Assembly: GCA_014529385.2 (NCBI GenBank)
Contig: CM043968.1
Span: 24,676,513 to 24,740,512, forward strand
DNA: 64,000 bases
Direction: 5' to 3'
Origin: Adiantum capillus-veneris
Taxonomy: Eukaryota > Streptophyta > Polypodiopsida > Polypodiales > Pteridaceae
A model generated the notes under the pieces. That model worked only from the letters and a program-made list of their open reading frames with translations. It made no database searches and was not told the origin of the DNA. Both the position numbers and the translations under genes were made by a program. Of the stretch, positions 1-8,986 are shown one piece after another. How positions within the stretch are numbered: position 1 is the first letter of the stretch; the number at the start of each line of letters is the position of its first letter.

Positions 1-1
1 G

Positions 2-1618
2 TGGTATTTTCTTACGCAAAGGAAACTATCTGAGAAGCAGATGAGATGGGCAAACTTTTTGTCTATGTTTCACTTCCAGATCCTTCACACGGCTGGGAGT
101 AAGAATGTGGTCGCGGACACATTGTCTAGGCGGCCAAGGGTGAACGCTATCACTTCGGTGTATCACCAAGAATTAGAAGCACTACCGGATTTGTATCCGA
201 ATGATCCAGACTTCTCCACCGTTTGGGGAAAGCTACATCGTGGAGAGTATGAGTTTCCCTATTCCATTCGGGACGGTTATCTCTACCACCATCAAGCCAT
301 ATGTGTTGCGGAACCATAGATCATGGATGAAGCACACGCTTCGCCTTACGCGGGTCATCGGGGTATTCTCCCTATGACCTTAGCAATGGAAAGATACTTC
401 TTTTGGCCTAACCTTAAAGAAGACATTGATAAGTATGTCAAGGAATGCTTGGTTTGCCAAAAAGTGAAGTATGATCGGCATAAGACGCCTAGGTTGCTAC
501 AACCATTGCATGTGCCTAATGAACCTTAGAAAAGTATTTCCATGGACTTCATCATGGACCTCCCTAGAACTCAGACTGGAAATGACGCGATCTGGACCAT
601 TGTGGACAGGTTTAGCAAGCAAGCACACTTTATACCAGTCAAGAAAACGATCAAAGCAGATCATATGGCTAGGGTTTTTCTAGCACAGATCTTTAAGCAT
701 CATGGAATGCCTAAGTCTATTGTGAGTGATTGAGATCCTCGCATGACAGGAAATTTTTGGCGTGCCTTGATGGATAATCTTGGTACGAAGTTGAATTTTT
801 CATCTGCCTATCATCCTCAAACGGACGGGCAAAGTGAGATAGCCAATTCCACATTATTGGATATGTTAAAAGCTTATGTGTCAGACCGGCAATCTGACTG
901 GGAGAAATATTTGCCTCTTGTCGAGTATGCGTATAACAATACCATACACTCATCGACGGGGAAAGCACCTTTTGAGATTCTCTATGGTAAGCCTTTGCTT
1001 CCACCGATCCTTTTAACTAAGGATAAGATCTTTGCAGCAGATGACTTTGTCCGGGATTTGGACACAGCCTACGGGCAAGTTAGGAGAGCTATTCTACGCT
1101 CTCAGGAAAAGCATAAGAAAGCTGCAGACAAGCACAGGAGGAATCTAGACTTAACAGTCGGACAGTTAGTCTTACTCAAGTTTGAGAAGGCAAGACTTAA
1201 GAAACAAGCGTCTCATAAGGGGAAGGTGGTAAACCTTTCTACCCGTTATTATGGGCCGTTTAAGATCATTGAGCAAGTGAATGATGTCACCTTCCGATTA
1301 GAGCTACCGCCTAATCGGAGGATCCATAATGCTTTCCATGTCAGTTTACTCCGGCCGTATGTGGGACCGCCTCCGAGCCAGCCTAGTGCTGAGGAACCTC
1401 CTGAGGTTGAGGAAACAGAAGAAATACTCCAACCGGAGCAGATAGTAAGTCATCAAGAGCGGCCCCTCAAGTCCGGAAAAATAACACGGAAGTATTTGGT
1501 TAAGTTTAAGAACTATTCGAATCTAGATGCTCAGTGGATGACACAGGAGGAATTAGCAACTTATCCCAAGATACTGGAGATATATGTTCAAGCACTACAG
1601 TTGAGGTCAACTGTTTAG
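2..1618 (+). pseudogene. Chromovirus (Ty3/gypsy) pol 3' half: RNase H end, integrase, chromodomain
   Basis: One reading frame runs from base 2 to the stop at 1616 and is broken only by in-frame stops at 317 (TAG), 527 (TAG) and 731 (TGA). It opens inside the end of RNase H, ending in the usual VADTLSRRP. Next comes the integrase zinc-binding region (CLVCQKVKYDRHK) and the catalytic core, with MDFIMDLP holding the first Asp, SD-stop-DPR the second, and QTDGQSE the Glu. The integrase C-terminal region (PPNRRIHNAFHVSLLRPY) and a chromodomain-like tail (YLVKFKNYSNLDAQW, about 1490-1545) follow. The chromodomain places it among chromoviruses, whose integrase is thought to target heterochromatin. 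Two of the stops sit where Trp and Arg codons are normal, so each needs only one transition. RT and gag lie off the left edge. Confidence 0.93.
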
Positions 1619-1886
1619 AAGCCACAGGGATGTTGCTAATTGGACTATTTTCTTGAATATTTTTAATGCTTAATCTCTTTTTCTAGGATATTTTATTGTG
1701 TACACTAAGAACTGTTAAAAGATTGTAGCTACAGGAAGTGCCATCAAGAACGGACAACTCTGATGTGTCATTTGATGGGTGACGGTAAACATTGCGAAGG
1801 AGTTTCCATAAGTTCGATGGAAAGAGCCGGGTTACGAGTGCCCCTGATGCGTCACATGATGGGTGACGGGTGCATCAGAAAGGGGG
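1619..1886 (+). other. 3' untranslated stretch of the chromovirus with an imperfect direct repeat
   Basis: There is no coding sequence. A 26-base motif starting TGATGTGTCA at 1761 recurs at 1845 as TGATGCGTCA, each followed by a block containing GATGGGTGACGG. A purine-rich run with five Gs lies at about 1876-1886 and could be the polypurine tract, but no clear TG boundary follows it. Confidence 0.5.
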
Positions 1887-2354
1887 CATTCCGTAGGCTA
1901 AGGAGGAAATCCGAACTGAGTAAGAAAATACGCATAAGAACGCAAGCACAAGAATAAGATGGGTTCAATGAAGCTTTTTACGAAAAGCAGGAATATTCGC
2001 GAGAGGGCAGATGTTTTCCCGCGAGGAGTCTGTGTTTCCATTGCATCTGTGCCGTGTTTTGCACCCGGGGACGCCTGAAATGTGTTCGTGTAGCATTGTT
2101 TTCACTAACTGAGTGAGTTTTTAAAGTTTGAACAGGTTCACACTTTATTTTATAAAGTGGCCGGTCACTTTTAAGTGACCAGCCCTCTTATAATAAAATA
2201 AAGCAAGGCTCTTCAAAAAAAGCCTACATTAAAAAAAAACTCAACGCTAATAAGCTACGCAGGGCAGTACGGCAGCAGCGTTCTCTCTCTCTCCTCTCTC
2301 TAGGGCGCCAGTTTTTGCTTTTTGGGGTCGCTATTCCCGCCGGGTGCCAAGGCC

Positions 2355-2362
2355 TATAAAAG
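2355..2362 (+). promoter_or_regulatory. LTR TATA box
   Basis: TATAAAAG in a GC-richer surround, about 430 bases upstream of an AATAAA signal and consistent with the U3/R boundary of the LTR. Confidence 0.5.
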
Positions 2363-2573
2363 AGGCAGGTAGCGTTCAGTTTTGGAGAAGGGGATCGCAA
2401 CAATCCAAAAGTGCAAGCGCTGGAGAATCTGATAGCAAGTGCCGGCGACGGATTTCGCGAGAGTTTGTGTGCCGACGGAGTGCAAAAGTCGCTTTCTCGA
2501 GCGAGGAGCAACAGGTATAATTTGTCGTTTACACATCGCGAGTATTGCTTTGTGTGGTTGTTTTGCAAGAATC

Positions 2574-2722
2574 TCCCTTCCTACGGGAAAGCCCCTCACA
2601 GGAAGTACGGCTTCACGCCTAAGTCCCTTACGGGAAAGTGCGGCCTCGCGCCTAAGTCCCTCACGGGAAAGAACTGCCTTGTGCCCAAGCCCTTTACGGG
2701 AAAGCACGACCTTCGGGTCTAA
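2574..2722 (+). repeat. 33-bp tandem repeat in LTR R/U5
   Basis: About four units of 33 bases, each built round a core like CCCTTACGGGAAAG and ending GCCTAAG. The core can pair with itself (TCCC...GGGA), so the transcript of this part of the LTR could form a series of small hairpins. Units differ by several substitutions. Confidence 0.75.
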
Positions 2723-2922
2723 GATTACAGAACGGAGGGGTTTCCTCGGGTTCTCGTGCTTGTATATGAATTCTCCCTGAATAAAGAATACTCTTGACGG
2801 GGGGGGGGACCAGCCCATCTTCTGGTCCCCAATACTGTGTCGATCTTCTCCCTTCTCTCACATTTGCAAAGTATTTTATTTTCAGATTTCTAAGAGCTCG
2901 TGTACGCTCCCGTTTTGTGACA

Positions 2923-4229
2923 GGAAGTGTTCTCTCCTGTTGTGAAGATGACCACTTTGCGTGTACTGTTTGCCATAGTGGCTGCTCTTGACTTGGAAAT
3001 GGACCAAATGGATGTACATACCGCTTTCTTGCATGGTGATGTGGAAGAAGAGCTTTACATGAAGCAACCCGAGGGTTTTGTTATCCCCGGCAAGGAACAT
3101 TTGGTATGTATGCTCAATAGAAGCTTGTATGGGCTGAAACAATCATGTAGACAGTGGTACAAGAAGTTTGATCGCTTCATGCTTAAACATGGTTACAAAA
3201 GAAGCCATGCAGACCATTGTTTGTATACCAAACGTGATGAGGATGGCAGCCCCATCATTCTTGTGCTCTATGTAGACGATATGTTGATAGCTGCAAAGAA
3301 AAGAAGCATTGTAGATGCTCTTAAAGGGCAGCTGAAATCTGCGTTTTCAATGAAAGACCTTGGGACAGCTGAACATATACTTGGAGTGCGTGTTACACGG
3401 CAAAGAGACAAGCGCCTATTGTATTTGTCGCAAGAAAAGTACATTGAAAAGGTGCTGGACAGATTTAACATGGCTGAAGCAAAGCCCTCTTGGTGTGCCA
3501 TTACAGCCATATTTTAAAATCTCCAAGGATGATTGTCCCAAGTCAAAGGAAGAAGCCAATGACATGCAAAGTGTGCCTTATGCTTCAGCTTGTGATTCAC
3601 TTATGTATGTTGTGGTTGCTACTAGGCCTGACATAGCCCATGCAGTGGGAGTTGAGAGCCGGTTTATGGCTAATCCAGGCAAGTTGCATTGGGATGCAGT
3701 GAAGTCCATTATGAGGTACTTGAAAGAGACTAAAAACAAATGCCTCTTCTATGGTAAAGGACCAATGGAGTTCAAGGGATTTTGTGACTCTGACATGGCT
3801 GGTGATGTGGATACACGGAAATCCACAAGTGGCTATGTATTTACTCTTGCGGGAGGTGCTGTTTCATGGTGTTCTAGATTGCAAAAGATTGTTGCATTGT
3901 CTACTACAGAGGCTGAATATATTTCAGCCACTAAGGCTTCCAAAGAAGCTATTTGGTTAGCACGCCTATGCAGTGAGTTTGGCTTGCCTGCCAAGGCACC
4001 TATGCTTGGTTGTGATAGCCAGAGTGCTATATGTTTGGCAAAGAACGCCATGTATCATGCACGCACAAAGCATATTGATGTGCAATATCACTTCATACGA
4101 GAAGTGCTTGAGGATGGCCTTATTACATTGGTTAAGGTCCATACATCACAAAATCCAGCCGATACTCTCACTAAGTGCTTACCCAAAGCACAACATCAGC
4201 TATGCATAGAGATGGTGGGAGTCACGTAG
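2923..4229 (+). pseudogene. Ty1/copia reverse transcriptase and RNase H, 5'-truncated
   Basis: Translation begins in mid-RT (EVFSPVVKMTTLR) and continues through MDVHTAFLHGDVEEELYM, SLYGLKQSCRQWYKK and the catalytic YVDDMLIA. A one-base insertion at about 3483-3486 (an extra C in a run) shifts the frame. The protein resumes in the next frame with the copia RNase H: YASACDSLMYVVVATRPDIAHAVG, DSDMAGDVDTRKSTSGY, ALSTTEAEYISAT, HIDVQYHFIRE and NPADTLTKCLP, to the stop at 4227. Gag, protease and integrase are missing. The cut is at the chromovirus LTR edge, so that element probably inserted into this copia RT, leaving the 5' half left of the window. Confidence 0.93.
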
Positions 4230-4253
4230 CTTAAAGGCGCCATTTATGCCTTT

Positions 4254-4264
4254 AAGTGGGAGGT
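4254..4264 (+). other. Polypurine tract of the copia element
   Basis: The run AAGTGGGAGGT lies immediately before the TGTTGGG LTR start. It is the expected plus-strand primer for copia reverse transcription. Confidence 0.75.
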
Positions 4265-4530
4265 TGTTGGGTTAAAGGCCTAAATAACCCCTTTTTGTAC
4301 ATTTTTATACTGTCCAGGTTCAATATGAACCTGGACACATTTTTTAAAGGTCACTTATAATAAAAGTGGGAAAACCCAAAACTCACTTATTGAGTTTTCC
4401 CCAAAAACATGAGCTCTCTCTCTTCTGCTAGCGCTTCCTCTCCTGCTGGCCTTCGCCTCCCCTCTCTGTACACACACTGCACTTCCTCGCGTGCTCTTTC
4501 ATTTGCACACACCGCCGCGCGCTCATCAGC
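4265..4530 (+). mobile_element. Ty1/copia 3' LTR, right end truncated
   Basis: It starts TGTTGGGTTAAAGG directly after the polypurine tract and 35 bases past the RNase H stop, as expected for a copia 3' LTR. Near 4530 it gives way to inverted A-family sequence, so the terminal CA is not seen. A TATA-like ATAATAAAAG lies at about 4358. Confidence 0.75.
4311..4337. repeat. Perfect 11-bp inverted repeat in copia LTR
   Basis: TGTCCAGGTTC, a 5-base AT loop, then GAACCTGGACA. It lies in the U3-like part, upstream of the TATA-like run. Confidence 0.85.
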
Positions 4531-4535
4531 TAATG

Positions 4536-4736
4536 GATTCTGATGGGAATTATGATGATCATGTTGTGTGCAACCGAAGTATATGCATCTATGCTAAGTG
4601 ACTGGGCATGCACGGTCTACGAATAGACTCACAAAAGTGCCAGATCACTGCTAATCTAAACTGACTGAACTGCCGGGAACCCTGCTATGGTGTACCTTGT
4701 CCACGGACACATAGGGTTGGGATGTGTCACGTGACA
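4536..4736 (-). mobile_element. Family A LTR, first ~200 bp, inverted
   Basis: This is the reverse complement of the start of the A-family LTRs at 8987 and 13717. On the minus strand it begins TGTCACGTGACAC at 4736, right after a polypurine tract (+ strand TCCCCTCCTTTTC). It stops at about LTR position 200. Confidence 0.85.
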
Positions 4737-5028
4737 TCCCCTCCTTTTCAAAGTGAGGTACTGGTACCGAACTGTATGGCGTTGAGGGAGATCGCCAACA
4801 GCATCCGAAATCCGGGAAGGGACTCTTCGTCGGCCCACTCTGAGGTGTGGGTCGTGCGGTACTTGAACTTCATAAAGGTCTACAACGCTTGCTTCTTTGG
4901 GCCGCGCCGAAAGCGACACAAAGTCTTCTGTGGCTCCTTCGATGCTTCAACTTCGTCTAGACTCCTGCTTCTTTCGTCTTCAAGAATCTCCATGGTTGAA
5001 AATTCTTCATGTACCAGTAGGAGGTTTT
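4737..5028 (-). pseudogene. Family A 3' internal remnant, inverted
   Basis: The minus-strand translation contains MEILEDERSRSLDEVEA, VGRRRVPSRISDAVGDLP and RYQYLTLKRRG. It aligns with the plus-strand internal end at 13460-13716. The segment lies between two inverted A LTR pieces and keeps only the 3' tail of the internal region. Function of the encoded tail is unknown. Confidence 0.75.
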
Positions 5029-6028
5029 TGTTAGGTGCAGCGGAATGAATGTTGTATTTTCTCAAGATTAGTGATCTTTATTGCTCAAGGTTCCTTTTAG
5101 TTCTTAGGGAGAGAGAGAGAGAGAGCTTTCCGTCTTATGGAGAGTGCTATGATCACGAACAAAGTGAGTGGATATTGTGCGTGCAAGTGAATGAGACTGA
5201 GAGAAGGAGAGAGAAGAGATACGACACCCGAGAGGTTGTAAAACCCTCCTCCGAAGGCCCCACTCTCGTCGGCGAGAGTGGTCTACTTTGATTGCACAAA
5301 GGTGTACAATGCGAAGGCAATGGACTGATGCAACTTGGACTATGCCGATGACGACGACGGCTTAGGCTGAAATCTGTGATCTTCTATGGCTCAGTTCGGG
5401 ATTTTCTTGGTGGCTGAAAATGACTGTTTTCTTGCGGTTTTCATGGCTGAAAATGATCGAGTTGTCGGGGGGTCATGCTAAGGACAAAACGCTAAGGATC
5501 TGTACCCTTTTGGCTGCGATTTATTGGCTGATGTTGAAAGCTGAAAAACGCTGGTTGCTGCAGGCTTTTGATGGGACTGTTGCCGGCTGAAAACGCTAAG
5601 GATCTGCTGTGTTTCCAATGGCTGAAACTGATGATGAAAACGCTGAGTTTCCACAATCTGAAGGGCTGCAAAAACGCTGCTAGCGTTAGTGGTTTGCTGA
5701 TGTCAGAATCGCTATGGCTGGTCTGCTGCTGATGGTTAAAAACGCCAGGCAATGGAGGACATGGAGGGCGATGCTGGATCTAGGGAAACGCCAAGTAAGT
5801 GGGAGGATGGCGATGCTGATGCTTGAAGATGCTAGGGTGCTGAGGGGGGGTACTGCTGAGAAGTTGCCTGTTGAGCGGGAAGCTCCAGCTGCCTCTTCTG
5901 CCATAAAGTGCTAACTTCGGTTTGCTTATATATTAACTTTGCAAAATTGCCCTACCTACTTTTGTTGGAAAGTCACTTAAAAATAATAAGTGAAAATAAC
6001 CAATAAATAGGAAAATAGGCTAAATGCA
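5029..6028 (-). mobile_element. Family A LTR, inverted, missing its first ~220 bp
   Basis: It is the reverse complement of A LTR positions of about 225 to the end. The LTR terminus ...CTAACA is at 5029. The characteristic duplicated GAGAGTGG / CCTCCGAAGGCCCCACTC block is near 5245, and the TATA box (reverse of CTTATATA at 5925) is present. Many AAAACGCT motifs (reverse of AGCGTTTT) fill the middle. It has diverged clearly from the 8987 and 13717 copies. Confidence 0.85.
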
Positions 6029-6145
6029 CTGCCAAGCATAAGAGTGGGCCGGCAAAGAGTCCTTTCCAGGATTCCAGACACTGTTGGAGGTCTCCCTCGA
6101 TGCCATACAGTTCGGTACTAGTACCTCACTTTGAAAAGGAGGGGA
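6029..6145 (+). other. Family A 3' internal end and polypurine tract, direct orientation
   Basis: From AGTGGGCCGGCAAAGAGTCC onward it matches 13612-13716. It ends in the polypurine tract TTGAAAAGGAGGGGA at 6131-6145, just before an LTR start. Confidence 0.85.
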
Positions 6146-7310
6146 TGTCACGTGACACATCCAACCCTATGTGTCCGTGGACAAGCTACAGCATGACCGG
6201 GGTTCAGTTCAGTCAAGTTAGTCTAGAATAGGAAGTGATCTGGCACTTTTGTGAGTCTGTTCGCAGACCGTGCATGTCCAGACACTTAGATTAGATGCAT
6301 ATCCTCTGGTTGCACACAGGATGACCATCAGATTCCAGTCGGATCCCATCAATAGCATTTTTACAGTGCATAGACCTATTTTCCTTTTTTTTGACATTTT
6401 TCACTTATTATTTTTTAATGACTTTTGTTGGAAAGTAGGTAGGGCAATTTTGCTAAGTTTGTACAAATAGAAACCTAGCGTTAGCACTTTCTGGCAGAAG
6501 AGGCAGCAGGAGCACCTTGCTCAACAGGCAACTTCTCAGCAGAACCCCATCAGAAGGCCTAGGGTTTTGCAAATTGCAAGACCTAGCATTTTTGGATGTA
6601 GCAGAACAGCAGCACAAAGCCTTGGCGATTTTGCATTGCAGAGGAGCTTCGGCATTGGTAGACACAGCAGAACCACTTCACGACAACAGATCAGCCCTAG
6701 CGTTTGTGGATTTTATCCAGCAACAGATTTTCAGCCCTAGTGTTTTTGCATCTGCAGCGTTTTCAGTTTTCAGCAGTTAGCACTCGCAGAAGAAGTCCCT
6801 AACCTCGCAGATCTCACCTTCCCGCAACAGTTCCTCGCCACACGGTCAGATTCCGCAAGGTTTACAATTTCAACCCGGAAAACGCAGATTTCAGCATCTG
6901 CGTTTTCAGCGCGTCATTGTCGCATCGTCGCCATCGACATAGAATCAGAATTCAGCAAATAAAGATTTGCAGATTTCAGCCCTTAGCATTTTCAGATTTC
7001 AGCCCGTCTCGTCGGCAAGTCCAAGCATTGTAGAGATTTGTGCAATCATAAGTAGACTGCTCTCGCCATAGAGAGTGGGGCCTTCGGAGGAGGGTTTGAC
7101 AACATCTTTGGTGTCGTATTCTCTTCTCTCTCCATCTCTCAGTCTCATGCACTTTCACTCACAGTGTCCATTCACTTTGTTTGTGTCCATTGCACTCTCT
7201 CACTAAAGGAACGAAAGGCTCTCCCTTCCGTAAGTAAAAGGAACCTTTGAGCACAGTTCGGAGCACTCATCTTGAGCAAAGTTCAACATTCACTTCCGCT
7301 GCACCTTACA
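6146..7310 (+). mobile_element. Family A LTR, full length, direct orientation
   Basis: Runs TGTCACGTGACACATCC to GCACCTTACA, the same termini as the LTRs of the complete A element. The TATA position is degraded (TGTACAAATAG rather than TGTATATAAG). The right edge cuts into a gypsy RNase H reading frame. No matching TSD is visible because the left side is the rearranged A cluster. Confidence 0.9.
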
Positions 7311-7957
7311 CCCAATGTCATTGCCTACGAGAGTCGATTGTTCTCAAGGCCAAAATTGACAGCACAGATTTGTGAGAAAGAGCGTTTGGCGGCTATCCAT
7401 GCTCTTATTCAGTGGCGGCATTATCTACTCAAAGCCGATTTTACGGTGTTCACAGATGATGGGAGTTTACGCTACTTCTTGTCATGGAAGCAGCTATCGG
7501 AAAAAGCAGATGCGGTGGGCAAACATCTTGTCACAGTTACTTCCACATTGTCCATGTGCAGGGACAGAAGAAATTGGTGGCAAATACTTGGTCTCGAAAG
7601 CCGTTGGTTTTGGCTATTTCCGCGATACATCATAGAAACTTCGAGGATATGGTCGGTCAGTACGCCACTGATACAGATTTTGCAAATGTATTCAGTTGAA
7701 TACAGAAAAGGGAGAAAGTAGCAGACTATTCCATTCGGAATGGCTACTTGATCAAGAAAATCATGTTGTGCGTTACACAGCCGTTGAGGGAAAAGGTTAT
7801 AACCGAATGCCACTCTCCGCCTTTTACGAGTCACCGCAGCATTACTACCACCTTGAAAGGGGTAGAGAGATACTTTTTTTTGGCCGAGACTCAAACAGGA
7901 TATGGACGAGTTTGTGCCCAGTTGCTTTGTATGCCAGAAGGTCAAGTTTGACAGGCA
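7311..7957 (+). pseudogene. Decayed chromovirus RNase H to integrase zinc-binding (left part)
   Basis: Fragments in shifting frames read VIAYESRLFSRPK, KERLAAIHALIQWRHYLLKA and FTVFTDDGSLRYFLSWKQ (RNase H), then VANTWSRKPL and, near 7920, SCFVCQKVKFDRHK (integrase zinc-binding). Several frameshifts and stops make it non-functional. The reading is interrupted exactly after the FDRHK codons by element B and resumes at 16825 with LLQPLPILTCPWE. Its start is cut by the A LTR at 7310. Confidence 0.88.
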
Positions 7958-7962
7958 TAAAG
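7958..7962. repeat. Target-site duplication TAAAG (left) of element B
   Basis: TAAAG here and again at 16820-16824, immediately outside both ends of element B. Confidence 0.9.
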
Positions 7963-8643
7963 TGTCGCAAGACGGGCACCACGTGCCAATAGAAAAGAAC
8001 AAACTGAAACAGACTTTTAGCATTTCAATAACAACTGAATTGAGAGAGAGAGAGAGAGAGATGACACGCGACACGGAGTGGCGGAATTCCACCCCAGAGA
8101 GTATTGGCCCCAAACCTTGGCGCCCCTTTCAGTATTTCTTTATATTGCATCAACACAGTACAAGCCGGTACTCGAAACTCTGCACCTTCTCCAGGAAGCA
8201 TGCCAGAGAATGAGCCCTAACCTCATATTTAAAGGCCCTTGGCCTAAAAAGCAATTACAGTGAAAAGCCTTCAAACTTAAAAGCATCTGGTCCAAAAGCA
8301 AAGCCAAAAAGCTGTCAGCGTAAATCACGGAAATCTGTACAGCCTGCCACGTCATCAGCCAACGCAATTTTTGGAAATCTCCCTGCTGCCCTTAGGGTTA
8401 GGGTTAGGGTTTCTGCAGTTTTAGGGCTTTTGACAACAGATTAGGGTTTGCAGGTTTTAGGGTTAGGGTTTTCAGATTTGAGGTTTTAGGGTTAGGGTTT
8501 CCAAAATTAGGGTTTCAACAGTTAGGGTTTCTGGTAAAAATTAGGGTTAGGGTTTCTGCTCTCGAGCAACCACGTCATCACTTTGACCACATCTGTAAGT
8601 TGGCTCCATTCTTTAGGCTTTGACACGTCAGCAGTTTGTTACA
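7963..8643 (-). mobile_element. Element B 3' LTR
   Basis: Minus-strand LTR of 681 bases, starting TGTAACAAACTGCTGACG at 8643 and ending near-palindromically at 7963. It is longer than the partner LTR mainly through extra telomere-like repeats and a longer GA run (about 8042-8061). The sequence CTTTAAATATG, read on the minus strand, is shared with the LTR at 18138 and is a candidate core promoter. Confidence 0.9.
8391..8556. repeat. Telomere-like TTAGGG/TTTAGGG tract within LTR B
   Basis: More than a dozen AGGGTT units of mixed 6- and 7-base spacing, with short tandem runs separated by 10-20 base spacers. It lies in U3 of the LTR, so it reads CCCTAA in the element's own sense. Confidence 0.9.
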
Positions 8644-8653
8644 TCTCCCCTTC
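8644..8653 (-). other. Polypurine tract of element B
   Basis: On the minus strand GAAGGGGAGA directly precedes the TGTAACAAAC LTR start. Confidence 0.8.
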
Positions 8654-8762
8654 GCGAAAGAGAGTAATCGTCCTCGATTACAACATATCTGCAAAACAAC
8701 TCAAGTTAGCTCAAAAATTTCCGAGGGACATTCCGAGGGACAATCAATTTGCTCTTTTTATT

Positions 8763-8925
8763 AAGGAGTTAGCTTCTCCTTTCTGCTCTTTGGATCAAGG
8801 AGTTAGCTTCTCCTTTCGGCTGTTTTGATCAAGGAGTTAGCTTCTCCTTTTTGCTCTTTTGATCAAGGAGTTAGCTTCTCCTTTCTGCTCTTTCGATCAA
8901 GCAGTTAGCTTCTCCTTTCGTCCAG
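8763..8925. repeat. 34-bp tandem repeat, five units, each a stem-loop
   Basis: AAGGAGTTAGCTTCTCCTT starts at 8763, 8797, 8831, 8865 and 8899, an exact 34-base period. In each unit AAGGAG pairs with CTCCTT round a 7-base loop. It lies in the 3' internal part of element B. Confidence 0.9.
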
Positions 8926-8981
8926 ATCGGAACTCTTGATATTCCGGCGTAGTAAAATTAGCCATCACACCCAGACTGTAC

Positions 8982-8986
8982 TGATC
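8982..8986. repeat. Target-site duplication TGATC (left) of element A
   Basis: TGATC here and at 14901-14905, directly flanking the two LTR termini of element A. Confidence 0.93.

Larger units (their letters stand above)
1887..2922 (+). mobile_element. Probable 3' LTR of the chromovirus (left end uncertain)
   Basis: The stretch has LTR architecture: a U3-like part, a TATA box at 2355 (TATAAAAG), an AATAAA signal near 2781, and an end TGTGACA at 2922, after which a copia RT reading frame starts abruptly. The right end is set by that change of content. The left end is not resolved; a TG start near 2012 after a purine run is one candidate. A short inverted repeat (GGTCACTT, loop TT, AAGTGACC) lies at 2163-2180. 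Confidence 0.5.

Noticed and set aside
717-1004. 95-codon minus-strand frame
   Set aside because: Antisense shadow of the chromovirus integrase.
8391-8556. Chromosome end or interstitial telomere
   Set aside because: Confined to U3 of LTRs, interrupted, and repeated at three LTRs; explained by element structure.
8763-8925. CRISPR-like array (34-bp period)
   Set aside because: Units are contiguous, without variable spacers, and lie inside a plant retrotransposon.
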